DNA of 64,000 bases from Verrucomicrobiaceae bacterium (lineage in GTDB: Bacteria > Verrucomicrobiota > Verrucomicrobiia > Verrucomicrobiales > Akkermansiaceae): positions 39,607 to 103,606 of the forward strand of contig JAIXWR010000026.1 in assembly GCA_027491155.1 (NCBI GenBank), in the 5' to 3' direction. Under the pieces are notes generated by a model that was not told where the DNA came from, did no database searches, and was given only the letters and a program-made list of their open reading frames with translations. The position numbers were made by a program, and so were the translations under genes. Shown in pieces: positions 27,840-37,000 of this stretch. Numbering within the stretch: the stretch's first letter is position 1; every line of letters begins with the position of its first letter.

Positions 27840-28751
27840 ATGATCCGCCTTGTCGCCCTCGCGTCCCTCTGCCTCGGCGGATCCCTGCTTCACGCCGCGG
27901 TACAACCGCCCGCCTTCACCCGCATCAAGCCGGACGCAACCCTCCAATCCCCCGCCGTCACCGAAGCTAGCGGCCTCGCCGCCTCGCCGACGGCGACCGA
28001 TGCCCTCTGGCTCGTCAACGACAGCGGCAGCCCCGCCGTCCTCCACCTGGCCGGCACCGATGGCAGCGACCGTGGCACGCTCACCCTCGAAGGCGTCCGC
28101 AACACCGATTGGGAAGACCTCGCCTCCTTCACCCTCGACGGAAAACCCTACCTCCTCGTCGCCGACACCGGCGACAACGGCTCCACCCGTCCCGAGTGCC
28201 TGCTCCACATCGTCGCCGAACCCGCCCTGCCCGCCGCCGGCAAGAAGCTCGCCGGCACCGTGTCGCCCGCCTGGACCATCCGCTTCCGCTACGAGGACGG
28301 CCCGCGCGACTGCGAGTCGGTGGCCGTCGATGAAAAGGCCGGCAAAATCCTCCTGATCAGCAAGCGCACCACCCCGCCGATGATCTACGAATTGCCGCTG
28401 AAGCCCGCAGGCAAGGATCAGCTCACCGCGAAAAAGATCGGCACGATCCCGATCCCGTTTCCCGCCGGCAATCCGCCGGTTCCTTTCGCCGCCCAACCCA
28501 CCGGTCTCGACCTCGCTGCCGACGGCCGCGGCGCGGTCGTGGTGACCTATCTCGGCATCTTCGTCTTCCCCCGGGATGCCGCGGAAAGCTGGCCCGACGC
28601 CTTCGCGAAAGCCCCGCTCGCCCTCGCACCCCACCTCCTCCGCCAGGCCGAGTCCGTCGCCTTCTCCCGCGACGGCTCGCTCGTCCACGCCGTCTCCGAA
28701 GGTGCTAGGTCGCCGCTGGTCACCTTCCGCCGGAACGCCGCGAAGCCGTAG
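27840..28751 (+). CDS. secreted beta-propeller-like protein
   Basis: A 303-residue exported protein with a signal peptide (MIRLVALASLCLGGSLLHAA) and WD/NHL-like blades: ALWLVNDSGSPAVLHL, DWEDLASFTLDGKPYLLVAD, DCESVAVDEKAGKILLISK, QPTGLDLAADGRGAVVVTY, and AESVAFSRDGSLVHAVSE at the end. The fold is an inference from the blade spacing. No catalytic motif. It lies 62 bp after the SUMF1 gene, on the other side of the palindrome. Confidence 0.7.
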   Translation: MIRLVALASLCLGGSLLHAAVQPPAFTRIKPDATLQSPAVTEASGLAASPTATDALWLVNDSGSPAVLHLAGTDGSDRGTLTLEGVRNTDWEDLASFTLDGKPYLLVADTGDNGSTRPECLLHIVAEPALPAAGKKLAGTVSPAWTIRFRYEDGPRDCESVAVDEKAGKILLISKRTTPPMIYELPLKPAGKDQLTAKKIGTIPIPFPAGNPPVPFAAQPTGLDLAADGRGAVVVTYLGIFVFPRDAAESWPDAFAKAPLALAPHLLRQAESVAFSRDGSLVHAVSEGARSPLVTFRRNAAKP

Positions 28752-28758
28752 CCACAGG

Positions 28759-28814
28759 CATTCTTCGCATTCCTCGCATTCTTCCCATCGTAGCCGAACG
28801 TCTGCGACGTTCGG
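28759..28814. repeat. 9-bp tandem triplet and inverted repeat
   Basis: CATTCTTCG, CATTCCTCG and CATTCTTCC follow each other at 28759-28785, and CCGAACGTC-TGC-GACGTTCGG forms a perfect hairpin at 28794-28814. Both are in the 201-bp gap before the LolC/E-like gene. Repeats of this kind recur in intergenic space of this window and suggest a mobile repeat. Confidence 0.75.
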
Positions 28815-28952
28815 GCGGCGTGCGGCCCGCCCCACCCCAAGCGCCGCGAATCACCCTCCCGCCGCTCCCCACGGAACGGCGCAGCCGGTTCCGCTACGGG
28901 ACCAAAGCCACACCCGCCTTGCCGGAACCCCACCCACCCGCTACCCACAGGC

Positions 28953-30569
28953 ATGGCCCGACGTTCCTTCAGCCTGATGCTTGCCTGGCGCTACCTCAAT
29001 CCGCGCCGCGCCATGCTTTCCGCCGTGACCCTGATCTCGGTCACCGGCGTCCTGCTCGGCGTGCTGGTCCTGGTCGTCGTGATGGCCGTTTACGCCGGCC
29101 TCGAACGCGAGGTGAAGGAACGCCTGCTCGGCTTCACCCCGCACGTCCGCCTCGAATACGTCCCCTTCGGCGGCTTCCGCGATAACATCGCCGACTGGCG
29201 CGAAACCGCCGCCGAAGTCGCCAAGAAACCCGGTGTCCAGTCCGCCACCGCCTTCGTCCAGGAATACGTGCTGATGGTCGACATCGAGTCGAAGAAGCGA
29301 CCCGTGTTCTTCCGCGGCATCGACACCGAGGACAAGGCTCAGGTCGAAGGCATCGACAAGCTTCTCAACCGCACCGACTTCCCCGACAGCTCCGCCGACA
29401 TGGGCCTCGACAACCGCGTGGTCATTTCCTCGATCATCGCCCGCCAGTTCACCCTGCAACCCGGCGACACGGTAAAGTTCCTCTCCGCCCAGAACCTCAA
29501 CGAAGTCGAACGCATCGACCGCATCACCCGCCGCCCGCCGGTGCGTGAGGAATTCGCTCCGCAAATCAACGGTGCCCGGGAGTTGCTGAAGTCCGAGTTC
29601 GTCCCCCGCGACGGCAAGCTGCTGCTCGGCGAGGAGGGCTACCGCAAGATCTACGAACCGGTCTACGACATCTTTGTCGAAGAGATCCGCGACCCGGAGA
29701 AAGAGATCATCGGCCAGTTCCTCTCGCTCTTCGATGCAGAACCCGCGCCCGACGGCAGCATCCTGCTCGACCCCGACACGCCCGCCAAGGCGGCCGAACT
29801 GCTCACCCAACTCGACACCACCGACGTCGAAAAAATGGACGCCGAGATCCTCAAAGCCTTCAAGGAAATCGTCCTGCCGAAGGAGGCCACCGTGGTCGGT
29901 GTCTATCAGGCCTCGCAGATGGCGCTCACGCCCGATGTCTTCATGCCGCTCCCGCTCGCCCAGGAACTCGCCGGCCTGCAAGGCGAGGTCCAGGGCATCG
30001 CCGTCCGTCTCGATGACGCCTACCAGGCCGATAAAATGGCCGCCGACTTCATGACCGTCCTGCCCGATGGCTGGCAGGCGGTCACCTGGATCACCGAGTT
30101 CGGCGACTTCTCCCGCCTCATCAACCAGCAGCGCATGATGATGTATTTCGCGCTCTCCTTCATCATCTTGGTCTCCGCGTTCTCGATGATGGCCGTCATG
30201 TTCACCGTCACCATCCAGAAGCGCCGCGAGATCGGCGTGATGAAAGCGCTCGGCGCCGCCCCCGGCCAGATCGTCGGCGTCTTCGTCTATCAGGGCATGA
30301 TCCTCGGCTTCCTCGGCGCCCTGCTCGGTGCGGGCCTCGGCTTGCTGGTCATCCGCTTCCGCGGCGGGATCCAGGGCATCTTCCGCCACTTCGGCTTCGA
30401 TCCCTTCCCGAAGTCCTTCCACGGCTTCGAAGTGCTTCCCGCCCACGTCAACCCGGTGGAAATCGCCATCATTTCGGTCTGCGCCTTCATCCTCTGCGCC
30501 ATCGCCGCCTTCGTCCCCGCCTTCTTCGCCGCCCGCAGCGACGCCGCGAAATCGTTGCGAAACCTCTAG
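28953..30569 (+). CDS. LolC/E-like ABC transporter permease (FtsX family)
   Basis: A 538-residue permease. One N-terminal membrane segment (LISVTGVLLGVLVLVVVMAVY, residues 27-47) is followed by a large periplasmic domain (residues 50-385). Three C-terminal membrane segments form an FtsX domain, with RREIGVMKALGAAPGQIVGV near 425-445, a motif typical of LolC/LolE and MacB permeases. The long periplasmic domain fits lipoprotein release from the inner membrane. The LolD ATPase partner is not in the adjacent 1 kb. Confidence 0.85.
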   Translation: MARRSFSLMLAWRYLNPRRAMLSAVTLISVTGVLLGVLVLVVVMAVYAGLEREVKERLLGFTPHVRLEYVPFGGFRDNIADWRETAAEVAKKPGVQSATAFVQEYVLMVDIESKKRPVFFRGIDTEDKAQVEGIDKLLNRTDFPDSSADMGLDNRVVISSIIARQFTLQPGDTVKFLSAQNLNEVERIDRITRRPPVREEFAPQINGARELLKSEFVPRDGKLLLGEEGYRKIYEPVYDIFVEEIRDPEKEIIGQFLSLFDAEPAPDGSILLDPDTPAKAAELLTQLDTTDVEKMDAEILKAFKEIVLPKEATVVGVYQASQMALTPDVFMPLPLAQELAGLQGEVQGIAVRLDDAYQADKMAADFMTVLPDGWQAVTWITEFGDFSRLINQQRMMMYFALSFIILVSAFSMMAVMFTVTIQKRREIGVMKALGAAPGQIVGVFVYQGMILGFLGALLGAGLGLLVIRFRGGIQGIFRHFGFDPFPKSFHGFEVLPAHVNPVEIAIISVCAFILCAIAAFVPAFFAARSDAAKSLRNL

Positions 30570-30670
30570 CACCGCGAGGGTGCGGCACGCGCCGTCTCCG
30601 AACGCGCATCGAATTCCCCCGAGCTTTTATAGTGGCCTGATAACAGATCCTTGTCTGGAATACGGCCCTC

Positions 30671-31312
30671 GTGAAGGAGATCTGGAACCTCGCCATCAGC
30701 ACCCCCATGCTGCCGCTCACCCTCCTGCTGGTGCCGGTCAGCATCTACTGGCTGCTGAGCATCGTCGGCGCGGTGGACCACGACCTCTTCGGTGTCGATC
30801 TCGACGCCGCCGACAGTCACCACGGCGACTCCCACCCGATGGCCGAGCTGATGCACGGCGCTCTCCGCATCCTCAACGCCAAGGGCGTGCCCGTGATGAT
30901 GGTGCTCTCGATCCTCATCGCCTATCTCTGGGGCTGCTCGATGCTCGGCAACCTGTGGTTCAATCCTGGCCTCGCCGGCGGCAAGGGCTTGCTGGTTTCG
31001 GCCGGTGGACTCGCCGCGGCGGTGATCCTCACCCGTTTCACGGTGACCCCCCTGCTGCCCTTGTTCCGCTTGATCCAGGAGGACCCGGAGGCCGCCAAGC
31101 CGGTGCTCGGCCGCAGCGGCATCGTGCGCACCGCCTTCGTCAACGAACGCGACGGGCAGGTGGAAATCGAGAACTCCGGCGCGCCTTTGCTTCTCAACGC
31201 CCGCACCGCCGCGGGTTCGCCGCCGCTCCCGCGCGGCACCGCCGTTCTCGTGATCCAATATGATGAATCCACCGGAATCTACATCGTCCGCCCCCTGACC
31301 GAACCCTCCTGA
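30671..31312 (+). CDS. YqiJ-like (DUF1449) membrane protein
   Basis: A 213-residue protein with two or three membrane segments (residues 12-30 and 80-125) and a C-terminal OB-fold-like region (LGRSGIVRTAFVNERDGQVEIE). This is the YqiJ/DUF1449 layout. These proteins are encoded next to flotillins and are thought to work in membrane microdomains. The GTG at 30671 follows a GAAT-rich leader. It is 11 bp upstream of the flotillin gene, as in E. coli yqiJ-yqiK (family knowledge). Confidence 0.75.
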   Translation: MKEIWNLAISTPMLPLTLLLVPVSIYWLLSIVGAVDHDLFGVDLDAADSHHGDSHPMAELMHGALRILNAKGVPVMMVLSILIAYLWGCSMLGNLWFNPGLAGGKGLLVSAGGLAAAVILTRFTVTPLLPLFRLIQEDPEAAKPVLGRSGIVRTAFVNERDGQVEIENSGAPLLLNARTAAGSPPLPRGTAVLVIQYDESTGIYIVRPLTEPS

Positions 31313-31323
31313 AACACCCGACC

Positions 31324-33396
31324 ATGAACCTGATATTCCCCACCCCGCTTGCGGCCCTCGAACTTCCCGTCATCGCCATGATGGTGGGCCTCGTCCTCGC
31401 CTTCGTGATTGGAGGCAGCGTGCTGTTCTCAATGTTCTACCGCAAGGCCCAGCGCGGCCAGGCGCTGATCAAGACCGGCGTCCGCGGCACCAAGGTCTCC
31501 TTCAACGGCTTCACGGTGATTCCAGTGCTCGAGCGCCTGGAAACCATGGACATCTCCCTCAAGCGCGTGGAGATCGACCGCACCGCGAAGAACGGCCTGA
31601 TCTGCAAGGACAACATGCGCGCCGACATCAAGGTGGCCTTCTTCGTCCGGGTGAACCAGACCGACGAGGACGTCCTGCGCGTCGCCCAGTCCGTCGGCTG
31701 CGAACGCGCGTCGAACACCGATGAAATCCGCAACCTCTTCGACGCGAAGTTCTCCGAGGCCCTCAAGACCGTCGGCAAGCGCTTCGACTTCACCGAACTC
31801 TACGAGGAGCGCGAAACCTTCCGCGACGAGATCATCAAGATCATCGGCACCAACCTCAACGGCTTCGTCCTCGACGATGCCGCGATCGACTATCTCGAGC
31901 AAACGCCGATCGAATCGCTCGATCCCGACAACATCCTCGACGCCCAGGGCATCAAGAAGATCACCGAGCTGACCGCGACCCAGGCCAAGCTTTCCAACAA
32001 CATCCAGCGCGACAAGGAGAAGGTCATCAAGCAGCAGGACGTCGAGGCCCGCGAGGCGATCCTCGAGCTCGAACGCCAACTCGCCGAGACCGAAGCCAAG
32101 CAGAAGCGCGAGGTCGAAAGCGTGAAGGCCCGCGAACAGGCGGAGACGATGAAGGTGCAGGAAGAAGAGCGCCAGAAGGCCGAGCGCGCCCGCATCGCGG
32201 CTCAAGAGGAGATCGACGTCGCCACCCAGAACAAGGACCGCCAGGTGCTCGTCGCCCAGCGCAACAAGGAGCGCACCGACGTGGTCGAAGTGGAGCGCGT
32301 GAAGCGCGACCAGGAACTCGAATCGATCGAACGCGAGCGCGTGACCATGCTCAAGTCGATCGAGAAGGAGAAGGCCGTCGAAGTGGAGAAGAAGTTGATC
32401 CAGGACGTGATCAAGGAACGCGTCGCGGTCGAGAAGCTCGTCGTCATCGAGCAGGAACGCATCAAGGACACCGAGGCCTTCGCCGGAGCCGACCGCGCCA
32501 AGCAGGTGATGGTCACCCAGGCCGAGGCGCTGGCGCAGGAAGAATTGATCCGCAAGGTCAAGGAAGCCGAGGGCTCGCAGGAAGCCGCGAAGCTCCGCGC
32601 CGACCAGGACCTCTACGAACGCGTGAAGTCCGCCGAAGCCTCCAAGAAGGCCGCCGAACTCAAGGCGGAGGAAATTGTCATCGCCGCCGAAGCCGAGGAA
32701 AGCGCGAGCCAGAAGCAGTCGCACGCCAAGCAGATGATGGCCGAAGCCACCGCCAAGGAAGCCGCCGCCGTCGGACTCGGCGAGGTGGAAGTCATGGTCG
32801 CCACCGCCGATGCCACCCAGAAGCAGGGCACCGCGGAAGCGGAGGTCAGCCGCCTGAAATTCCAGGCCGAAGCCGAGGGCATCACCAAGAAGGCCGAGGC
32901 GATGAAGCTGCTCGAGGAAGCCGGCCAGTCGCACGAGGAGTTCAAGCTCCGCCTCGACAAGGAGAAGGCCGTCGACCTCGCCGGCATCCACATCCAGAAG
33001 GACATCGCCGAAGCCCAGGCCAAGGTCATGGGCGAGGCGATGAAGTCGGCCAAGATCGAGATCATCGGCGGCGAGGGCAAGTTCTTCGACCAGATCGCCG
33101 GTGCCATCTCGCGCGGCAAGTCGGTGGACCGCATGGTGGCCAACAGCCAGGTGCTCGGCGACGTGAAGGAGACCTTCTTCAACGGCGACCCGGACTACTT
33201 CAAAGCCCAGCTCCGCGAATGGGCCGCGCAGTTCGGTGTCAGCAGCGAGGACGTCAAGAACCTCACCGTCGGCGCCGCCCTCGCCCAGTTCCTCGGCAGC
33301 GCCAGCGGCGACACCCGCGGCAAGCTCATCAGCCTGCTAGGCGCCGCCGACCGCTTCGGCCTGGCGGATGAGAATGCCGCGAAGGTGCTGAAGTGA
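31324..33396 (+). CDS. flotillin-family protein (YqiK-like)
   Basis: A 690-residue flotillin-like protein. One N-terminal membrane segment (VIAMMVGLVLAFVIGGSVLF, residues 17-36) is followed by a band-7/PHB domain (RGTKVSFNGFTVIPVLERL and VAFFVRVNQTDEDVLRV). A long coiled-coil spans roughly residues 200-550, rich in Lys, Glu, Ala and Arg. It would organise membrane microdomains. It is clustered with the YqiJ-like protein and the giant AAA+ ATPase. Confidence 0.85.
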   Translation: MNLIFPTPLAALELPVIAMMVGLVLAFVIGGSVLFSMFYRKAQRGQALIKTGVRGTKVSFNGFTVIPVLERLETMDISLKRVEIDRTAKNGLICKDNMRADIKVAFFVRVNQTDEDVLRVAQSVGCERASNTDEIRNLFDAKFSEALKTVGKRFDFTELYEERETFRDEIIKIIGTNLNGFVLDDAAIDYLEQTPIESLDPDNILDAQGIKKITELTATQAKLSNNIQRDKEKVIKQQDVEAREAILELERQLAETEAKQKREVESVKAREQAETMKVQEEERQKAERARIAAQEEIDVATQNKDRQVLVAQRNKERTDVVEVERVKRDQELESIERERVTMLKSIEKEKAVEVEKKLIQDVIKERVAVEKLVVIEQERIKDTEAFAGADRAKQVMVTQAEALAQEELIRKVKEAEGSQEAAKLRADQDLYERVKSAEASKKAAELKAEEIVIAAEAEESASQKQSHAKQMMAEATAKEAAAVGLGEVEVMVATADATQKQGTAEAEVSRLKFQAEAEGITKKAEAMKLLEEAGQSHEEFKLRLDKEKAVDLAGIHIQKDIAEAQAKVMGEAMKSAKIEIIGGEGKFFDQIAGAISRGKSVDRMVANSQVLGDVKETFFNGDPDYFKAQLREWAAQFGVSSEDVKNLTVGAALAQFLGSASGDTRGKLISLLGAADRFGLADENAAKVLK

Positions 33397-33408
33397 GGAG
33401 AAGAGCTT

Positions 33409-33440
33409 GGAACAACGAAAGGGACGAAATTGGCGAAGAT
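33409..33440. repeat. inverted repeat bracketing the GxxExxY gene, left copy
   Basis: A 32-bp segment starting GGAACAACGAAAG, just upstream of the GxxExxY gene. Its reverse complement reappears at 33879-33909 with about 27 of 32 positions the same (ending TTTCGTTGTTCC), and a third, diverged copy lies at 33954-33985. The arrangement is like a small mobile unit with the GxxExxY gene as cargo. Confidence 0.75.
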
Positions 33441-33455
33441 TGAAGAAGAAAGGCC

Positions 33456-33878
33456 ATGAGCGAGATCCTTTACAAGGAGGAGAGCTACGACGTGATGGGA
33501 GCCTGCTTCGAGGTCTATCGGGAGAAGGGCTGCGGCTTCGTCGAGCCCATCTACCATGAGTGCCTCGAGATCGAGTTCGAACTGCGGGGAACCCCCGCAG
33601 TCCATCACCCGGGCCTGGAAATCAGCTACAAGGGCCGGCGTCTCCGGCGGAAATACGAAGCCGATTTCGTCACGCACTCCAAGGTCCTGCTCGAGGTCAA
33701 AGCGGTGAAGTCACTCGACGACTCGCATCGCACCCAAGTCATCAACTACCTCAAGGCCACCGGCTTCAAACTCGGGATCCTTGTCAACTACGGCCGCGTC
33801 GGCGGCCTCCAGTGGGAACGCATTGTCCTCGCCGACTGGCTCCGCGAACAAGGCGAGCCCCCCAATCTCCACTCCTAG
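33456..33878 (+). CDS. GxxExxY protein
   Basis: A 140-residue protein with the motif GCGFVEPIYHE near residues 26-36 (GxxExxY), followed by KGRRLRRKYEADFVTHSKVLLEVKAVKSL. The DxxxxxxVLLEVKAV stretch resembles PD-(D/E)xK nuclease folds. The family is greatly expanded in Verrucomicrobiota and Planctomycetes; function is not established. The gene lies between flotillin and the ATPase and is flanked by inverted repeats, so it may be a passenger of the operon rather than part of it (inference). Confidence 0.85.
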   Translation: MSEILYKEESYDVMGACFEVYREKGCGFVEPIYHECLEIEFELRGTPAVHHPGLEISYKGRRLRRKYEADFVTHSKVLLEVKAVKSLDDSHRTQVINYLKATGFKLGILVNYGRVGGLQWERIVLADWLREQGEPPNLHS

Positions 33879-33985
33879 ATTTCGCCAATTTCGAGTCTTT
33901 CGTTGTTCCCCCTCTTTCCGCGAGCAACGCGAGCGTCCCCGTCTCCCTTCTTAAATTTCGACTATTTCGCCCATTTCGTTGTTCC
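33879..33985. repeat. inverted repeats bracketing the GxxExxY gene, right copies
   Basis: Two segments, 33879-33909 and 33954-33985, both end in TTTCGTTGTTCC and share ATTTCG blocks. The first is the reverse complement of 33409-33440. They lie between the GxxExxY gene and the ATPase start at 34003. Confidence 0.7.
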
Positions 33986-34002
33986 CCTCTTCTTCCCCCT
34001 AG

Positions 34003-37000
34003 ATGCCCGAGCAAACCCCCAAACCCGACCAGCTCGAAGGCGGCGCGTATGAAGTCATCCGCGCCCGGCTCGACAAGCACGCCGCCACCCTCCGCAGCGG
34101 CCTCGACGCGCTGAACACCGAACGCCTCGACGTCTTCGGCGGCATCCAGACCGCCCTGCTCGGCACCGAGCGCGTCGCCACCGAGCACAACTGCGTCGCC
34201 CGCGACCTCGTCGCCGTCGGCAAGCACCGCTTCCTCTTCGGCTACAACATCCAGTTCGGCCTCAAACAGACGACCGATATCAAGGACGTCTTCGCCGCCT
34301 ACGACTACAACCCGGAAACCCGCGGCTTCACCGAGCTCCCCGTCCACCAGGTCCTCGCCGACCCGCGCTTCGCGGAGGACTTCGCCTACCTCTTCAAGTA
34401 CTACCGCGAGGCCGTCTTCCAGAAGTTCATGGTCATCGGGCCCCATCTCTACCTGAAGATGCGGTCCGGCAAGACGATCGACGACATCAAGGCCTTCAAG
34501 TGGCGACTCAACTCGAACGGCAGCCTCGAATACCTCGGCAACCGCTTCGACCACGAGGTCGTCTATCCCGCCCAGCAGGAATTCCAATGGCAGCGCGCCC
34601 ACCGCGGGATGCACCGCGGCGGCATGCACCCGCACGTCTCGATCGAGGACCGCGTCTTCGTCGAGACCGTCGGCGGCGATCTCACCATCAAGATCGAGGA
34701 CAACACCGCCAGCGGCCAGGGCATCTACTCCGAGCCCGTCAGCGAAAACGACCAGACGCTCGACGACGCGGAAATCTTCTACGCCATCGTCGGCTCGCTC
34801 ATCCTGCTGAAAATCCTGCCCTACCGCGAAAGCCTGCACCGCCACCTGGTCTTTAACGACAAGACCAAGACCGTCCACCGCATCGACGCGATCGGCGACT
34901 CCTGCGTGCTGCTGCCCGACGACCACGGCATCATCTTCGCCAACGGCTACCTGCTCCAGACCGGCGAGGTGAAGACCTTCGACCACGGCATCCTCGACAT
35001 GCGCTTCGAACGCAAGGTCGCCAGCTCGAACGGCGAGGACTTCCTCTACTCCTTCTACAACCGCGCTCTCGGCGACTACGTCCTGCTCTCCTACAACCGG
35101 ATCCAGCAGTCGGTCGACACGCCCATCGTCTGCTCCGGCTACTCGCTGTTCGGCGACGGCCAGCTCGTCCTGTTCCGCGGCGACGGCCAGCCGCAGCGCC
35201 ACCACGCCCTCCAAGTATGGCAAACGCCGTACTTGGACGACGAAACCAGCACCGCCGCCGCCACCAACAAGGACTCCTTCCTCTACAAGGTCGGCAATCC
35301 CGAGCTGGTCCGCGGCATGGCGGAGTCGCGCGAGCTGCTGACTCTGCTCAACAAGGACGACTCCTTCGCCGGCCTTTACCTCGACATCGTCAAGCGCTCC
35401 GGCGACCTGCTCGACGCCTACTTCTGGCTCGACCGCGCCGAATGCCAATCGCTCGCCGCGCCGATCCGCGAAATCAAGAAAGCCGGCGAAGCCGCCATCG
35501 GCGAGTTCGAGAAAGTCCAGAAACTCCGCGCCGTCGCCAGCGAACGCAGCACCGCCGTCCGCGAGGCCGTCGAAAAGCTCATCCGCGAGACCCAGACCTC
35601 GCCGCCCGACGCGCTCCAGGGCTTCGTCCACCAGCTCGCCGGCCTCCGCAAGCTGCGCGGCGAGATCATCGCCCTGCGCGATGTCCGCTACACCGATCCC
35701 GCCGTCATCGATGCCTTCGAAAAGGAAGTCGTCGACACCACCGACATGGTTTCTAACAAGACCGTCGATTTCCTGTTGGGCGAGGACTCGCTGAAGTCCT
35801 ACGCCGCCTCCATCGACACCCAGGAAGCCGCGCTGGCGAAGATCGCCAAGGTCACCGAAGCCGACGAGGTCGCCACCGCCCTCGACCAGGCCGCGACCGA
35901 ACTCGAAATGCTAATCGAAATCGTTGGCGGCCTCAAAATCGCCGACGCGACCCAGACCACCGCGATCATCGAGCGCATCTCCGCCCTCTACGCCCGCCTC
36001 AACGGCACCCGCGGCTCGCTGCGCAACAAGCGCCGCGAGCTTTCGCGCGGCGAAGGCGAGGCCCAGTTCGCGGCGCAGATGAAGCTGCTCTCGCAGGCCC
36101 TGGCGAACTACCTCGACCTCTGCGACACGCCGGAAAAGGTCGACGAATCGCTGACCCGCCTGATGGTCCAGGTCGAGGAGCTCGAAGGGAAGTTCGCCGA
36201 GTTCGACGAATACATCGAACAGATCGCCGTCCGCCGCGAGGAGATCTACGATGCCTTCGAAGGCCGCCGCACCCAGCTCGTCGAGGCCCGCGGCAAACGC
36301 GCCGGCGCCCTCTTCAAGTCCGCCGAGCGCATCCTCGCCGGCATCCGCAACCGGGTCGCTTCCTTCAACGAGGTCGAGGCGATCCATTCCTACTTCGCGA
36401 CCGATCCGATGATCGAAAAGGTCCGCGACCTGATCGGCCAGCTCCAGAAGCTCGGCGACTCAGTCAAGGCGGACGACCTCCAGACCCGCGTCAAAACCCT
36501 GCGCGAGGACGGCGTCCGCCAGCTCAAGGACAAGAAGGACCTCTTCGTCGACGGCACCAACGTCATCCGCTTCGGCAAGAACAGCTTCAACGTCAACACC
36601 CAGCCGCTGGAAATGACCATCGTCCCCCACGAGGACGCGATGGCCTTCCACCTCACCGGCACCAAGTTCTTCGAGCCGATCACCGACCCCGCCTTCCTCG
36701 CCACCCGCGACGCCTGGGACCTCGAAGTCCCCAGCGAAAGCCCCCGCGTCGCCCGTGCCGAATACCTCGCCTGGCAATTCCTCCTCCACGGCCCCCCGTC
36801 TTCCGACCTTCCACCTTCAGACTCCCCGTCTTCCGACCTTCGACCTTCAGACCTTAAGACCTTCGACGTTTTGCTGGCTGTTCAATCCTTCATGCAGCCC
36901 CGCTACGCCGAAGGCTACACCAAAGGCATCCACGACGAAGACGCCGCGAAAATCCTCGCCCATCTCCTCCCCATCCACGCCGAAGCCGGCCTGCTCCGCT

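Noticed and set aside
28941..30572. 543-codon minus-strand frame opposite the LolC/E-like permease
   Set aside because: Shadow frame; the plus strand has membrane segments and an FtsX-type motif.
31429..32991. 520-codon minus-strand frame opposite flotillin
   Set aside because: Leu/Gly/Asp-rich shadow of the Lys/Glu/Ala coiled-coil coding strand.
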